Positions 1 through 5,000 of a DNA stretch of 5,000 nucleotides are shown here, one piece after another (positions within the stretch are counted from its first letter, which is position 1; every line of letters begins with the position of its first letter). Source of the DNA: an uncultured Caldilinea sp. (GTDB taxonomy: Bacteria > Chloroflexota > Anaerolineae > Caldilineales > Caldilineaceae). Both the position numbers and the translations under genes were made by a program. The DNA lies in the NCBI RefSeq assembly GCF_937128415.1, contig NZ_CAKZMJ010000082.1:1-5000 (forward strand). The letters are read 5' to 3'. The notes beneath the pieces were generated by a model. That model was not told the DNA's origin. It made no database searches and saw only the letters and a program-made list of their open reading frames with translations.

Positions 1-25
1 AACGTGCGGCTGCGAGCCGCACGTT
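1..25. repeat. Perfect 11-bp inverted repeat (hairpin)
   Basis: AACGTGCGGCT (1-11) is the exact reverse complement of AGCCGCACGTT (15-25), with a 3-base loop GCG. The stem is GC-rich and very stable. It is followed by CTCCTCCCTC rather than a run of T, so it is not a standard intrinsic terminator in the + direction. It may still be a 3'-end stabilising hairpin of a gene left of the window, or one half of a dispersed palindromic element together with the hairpin at 31-58. The window begins at the first base of the stem, so it could extend further left. Confidence 0.7.
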
Positions 26-30
26 CTCCT

Positions 31-78
31 CCCTCTCTCCCAGCATTGGGAGAAGGGGCCAGGGGGTGAGGGCCGCAA
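31..78. repeat. Dispersed-type intergenic palindrome (CCCTCTCTCCCA / TGGGAGAAGGGG)
   Basis: TCTCCCA (36-42) pairs perfectly with TGGGAGA (47-53) around a GCAT loop. Beyond one mismatch (35/54), bases 31-34 pair with 55-58, with one G-T wobble. A G-rich tail containing GGGGGTGAGGG follows to about 78. From recall, this C-rich / G-rich palindrome with a GGGTGAGGG tail resembles short non-coding repeats scattered between genes in many bacterial genomes, including Chloroflexota. Its function is unknown. Calling it a repeat family rests on that recall, since only one copy is in the window. Confidence 0.55.
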
Positions 79-156
79 CACCCATCACTGTGTAACTTCT
101 ATGGAATTTGCGGCGCTTCCTCAAGAGCATAATTGAGCGGAGACATTGTAGCAAGT

Positions 157-209
157 CATTGTTAACGTTCATTGTTAACGTTCCCCGTGAACGTTCAATA
201 TAAACGTTC
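157..209. repeat. Four-copy 13-bp repeat array with AACGTTC core
   Basis: The unit CATTGTTAACGTT occurs twice in perfect tandem (157-169 and 170-182). Two degenerate units follow in the same 13-bp register and share the end AACGTT (183-195 and 196-208). AACGTTC therefore starts at 164, 177, 190 and 203, and a decayed AGCGTTC lies off register at 211-217. AACGTT is its own reverse complement, so the array also contains the inverted pair AACGTTC-CCCGT-GAACGTT (177-195). It sits about 130 bases before the glycosyltransferase start and overlaps a possible promoter, so an operator array is a reasonable inference. Replication slippage of a 13-bp unit is the alternative. Confidence 0.75.
175..204 (+). 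promoter_or_regulatory. Candidate sigma-70-type promoter inside the 13-bp array
   Basis: TTAACG (175-180; 4 of 6 to TTGACA) and TATAAA (199-204; 5 of 6 to TATAAT) are 18 bases apart. Transcription would begin near 211 and leave a leader of about 125 bases before the glycosyltransferase ATG. The -35 and -10 hexamers lie within or against the 13-bp repeat units, so a protein bound to the repeats would compete with or contact RNA polymerase. A weaker alternative -10 is CATAAT at 128-133, which has no good -35. This is a motif match only. Confidence 0.35.
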
Positions 210-336
210 GAGCGTTCTTGAAATTCATTCTATGGCGGCCCGCTCCGCTTGTGATAAGATTGCGCTGATCGGCGAGTGCAATGCAGCGATGAAGATCGCG
301 CAACGGATGAATCATGGCTTTTGGGCGGGGAAACCT

Positions 337-1506
<1,170 letters not shown>

Positions 1507-1529
1507 AATCTCATTCCAGGCAGCATTGT

Positions 1530-1534
1530 GGAGG
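1530..1534 (+). promoter_or_regulatory. Strong ribosome binding site of sixA
   Basis: GGAGG lies 6 bases before the ATG at 1541 and matches the anti-Shine-Dalgarno sequence perfectly. It fixes the sixA start against the longer in-frame reading that begins at 1526. Confidence 0.8.
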
Positions 1535-1540
1535 CGCTCT

Positions 1541-2047
1541 ATGAAATACATCACTCTCTGGCGACACGCTAAAGCTGAACGACCTGAACACTATGCGAAT
1601 GATTTTGACCGTCCGCTCACCGACCGTGGTCGCAAGGACGCAGCGCGCATGGCCGCATTGATTGCGCGACTGGACCCTCCGATTGACTCGCTGTTGAGCT
1701 CCCCTTCTGCGCGCACGGCGCAAACCGTGGAGGCGTTGCTCGGCCAGCTTAATGGCAAAGTCAAGCCCATCTGGCAAGAGTCCATCTACCTGGCTTCGGC
1801 GGAGACCTTGCTCGCCCTGCTGCAAAATCTGCCGGAGGAGCTGGAGCACGTGGCGCTCGTCGGTCATAACCCTGGCATGGAGGAGCTGACGTCCGGGTTG
1901 TGCGGCCCGGCGCCGGAAACCATTTTCGTGCGCCTCCCCACGGCGGCTGTGGCCCACATTGCGGCGGACGTTCCGCAGTGGAATGTGTTGCGCTGGGGCT
2001 GCGGGCAACTGAAGTTGCTGGTTCCCCCCAAAGCGCTCCGAGGGTAG
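1541..2047 (+). CDS. sixA: Phosphohistidine phosphatase SixA (histidine phosphatase superfamily, branch 1)
   Basis: The 168-residue protein is close to the usual single-domain SixA length of about 160. The phosphate-binding RHA motif is at 8-10, with the nucleophile H9. The second-pocket arginine is R58 in LLSSPSARTAQT, and the later catalytic histidine is H109 in VGHNPGMEEL. This RHA, SPxxRxxQT and VGHNP pattern is typical of SixA, which removes phosphate from histidine in phosphorelay (HPt) or phosphotransferase proteins. The protein is cytoplasmic with no signal or membrane segment. It starts 34 bases after the glycosyltransferase stop and has a perfect ribosome binding site, so the two genes are probably co-transcribed. 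No histidine kinase, HPt protein or PTS component is in the window, so its target is unknown. Some branch-1 phosphatases act on small molecules, and sequence alone does not exclude that here. Confidence 0.9.
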   Translation: MKYITLWRHAKAERPEHYANDFDRPLTDRGRKDAARMAALIARLDPPIDSLLSSPSARTAQTVEALLGQLNGKVKPIWQESIYLASAETLLALLQNLPEELEHVALVGHNPGMEELTSGLCGPAPETIFVRLPTAAVAHIAADVPQWNVLRWGCGQLKLLVPPKALRG

Positions 2048-2111
2048 TGAACGATGTGGGGGCGCACTCCTCTAGCAGGCCGGCATATACGCTGCGCCGC
2101 CGATCAGGCTG

Positions 2112-2160
2112 CCCAACCCTACTGAGGAGAACGTCCCCTGTAGGCAAGTGCACGGTTGGG
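2112..2160 (+). other. Foldable segment after sixA, nested stems
   Basis: CCCAACC (2112-2118) pairs with GGTTGGG (2154-2160). Inside it, CTAC (2119-2122) pairs with GTAG (2140-2143), and AGG (2125-2127) pairs with CCT (2137-2139) around an AACGT-containing loop. An unpaired GCAAGTGCAC (2144-2153) remains between the inner and outer 3' strands. The pairing may be part of the sixA 3' untranslated region or its termination signal. I cannot match it to a known riboswitch or small RNA family, and chance pairing in a GC-rich stretch is possible. Confidence 0.3.
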
Positions 2161-2161
2161 A

Positions 2162-2178
2162 GTGGCATCCACGTTTTT
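2162..2178 (+). terminator. Weak intrinsic terminator candidate downstream of sixA
   Basis: GTGG (2162-2165), loop CAT and CCAC (2169-2172) form a 4-bp stem, then G and a T5 run (2174-2178). The stem is short for an efficient terminator, though the larger fold immediately upstream (2112-2160) could help. It lies 115-131 bases after the sixA stop and before the next promoter candidate, which is where a terminator would be expected. Confidence 0.35.
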
Positions 2179-2214
2179 GATAGCCACAGCAGCGCCTGAC
2201 AGCTTTTTCACAGT

Positions 2215-2244
2215 TTGCATCGACGCGCCAGCCTGTGGTATGCT
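2215..2244 (+). promoter_or_regulatory. Candidate extended -10 promoter of the ABC transporter operon
   Basis: TGGTATGCT (2236-2244) is an extended -10 element: TG, one base, then TATGCT with 4 of 6 matches to TATAAT. TTGCAT (2215-2220) lies 18 bases before the -10 hexamer and matches only the first three positions of TTGACA, as extended -10 promoters tolerate. Transcription would start near 2251 and give a leader of about 118 bases that includes the 12-bp tandem duplication. It is the best-looking promoter in the gap. Confidence 0.45.
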
Positions 2245-2288
2245 TTGCCTCGCTCCAAATTCCTGGTCGATTCAATTGAGCTAACTAT

Positions 2289-2312
2289 TAGAACAGCGTC
2301 TAGAACAGCGTC
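2289..2312. repeat. Perfect 12-bp tandem duplication TAGAACAGCGTC
   Basis: TAGAACAGCGTC at 2289-2300 is repeated without change or spacer at 2301-2312. CTGTTC at 2334-2339 is the reverse complement of the GAACAG within each copy, so the leader RNA could form either of two alternative short hairpins. It lies between the promoter candidate and the ABC transporter start. It may be a regulator site or a recent slippage duplication. Confidence 0.7.
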
Positions 2313-2368
2313 GACGGCCGATCCATAGCTGCTCTGTTCGGCGCATTGTCTCACAACCACGCACGAGC

Positions 2369-5000
<2,632 letters not shown>

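Larger units (their letters stand above)
2048..2368. other. Non-coding gap between two transcription units
   Basis: I see no credible gene in these 321 bases. The small reading frames crossing it lack family features, a ribosome binding site or sensible composition. Reading left to right it holds a foldable segment (2112-2160), a weak hairpin followed by five T (2162-2178), a promoter candidate (2215-2244) and a 12-bp tandem duplication (2289-2312). The order terminator, promoter, leader suggests that the ABC transporter operon is transcribed separately from sixA. Confidence 0.6.

Noticed and set aside
1..25. Standard intrinsic terminator at the left edge
   Set aside because: The hairpin is excellent, but the following bases are CTCCTCCCTC with no T run in the + direction. 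I kept it as an inverted repeat only.
157..217. Possible CRISPR array or plasmid-like origin iterons
   Set aside because: The units are 13 bp and essentially contiguous with no unique spacers, so this is not CRISPR. No replication initiator gene, AT-rich melting region or clear DnaA box cluster accompanies them.
1900..2199. 99-residue plus-strand frame running from sixA into the gap
   Set aside because: Most of its first half overlaps sixA in another frame. The part in the gap has no family features or ribosome binding site and crosses the hairpin region.
2205..2213. DnaA-box-like TTTTCACAG
   Set aside because: A single imperfect match to TTATNCACA with no cluster and no origin-associated genes nearby.
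2072..2275. 67-residue Cys-rich minus-strand frame in the gap
   Set aside because: There is no clear start signal, and it spans the palindromes and the promoter candidate. The scattered cysteines do not form a spaced metal-binding pattern.

Overview
The window reads as ordinary bacterial chromosome, about 58% G+C by eye, with every real gene on the + strand. A Chloroflexota (Anaerolineae-like) source seems most likely. The hints are the gene subfamilies, a CCCTCTCCC...GGGAGAGGGG...GGGTGAGGG-type intergenic palindrome, and the pairing of a LivG-type ATPase with an acyl-CoA ligase. That placement is inference from recall; no marker gene fixes it.

Layout. Positions 1-336 are non-coding. They hold two adjacent palindromes (1-25 and 31-58) and a four-copy 13-bp repeat array (157-209) that overlaps a candidate promoter. 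Positions 337-1506 encode a GT4-family glycosyltransferase that closely resembles SqdX-type glycolipid glycosyltransferases. After 34 bases and a strong ribosome binding site comes a SixA-type phosphohistidine phosphatase (1541-2047). Positions 2048-2368 are again non-coding. They hold a foldable segment, a weak terminator-like hairpin with a T5 run, an extended -10 promoter candidate and a perfect 12-bp tandem duplication. A second transcription unit follows: a LivG-type ABC transporter ATPase (2369-3142), overlapping by ATGA a long-chain-type acyl-CoA synthetase (3139 to beyond 5000, C-terminus cut by the window edge).

How the genes work together. The first pair is probably co-transcribed. 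The glycosyltransferase likely builds a membrane glycolipid or a related glycoconjugate; why it sits beside SixA is not evident. The second pair is the start of a familiar arrangement in which a branched-chain-amino-acid-type (HAAT) importer is encoded with an AMP-forming CoA ligase. The permeases, the binding protein and the second ATPase would be expected downstream of the window. The importer would bring in an organic acid and the ligase would trap it as a CoA thioester. The true substrate cannot be read from this sequence.

I found no new defence, mobile or RNA-guided system here. The points most worth following are the 13-bp repeat array in front of the glycosyltransferase, the altered ABC signature motif, and the structured gap between the two transcription units.
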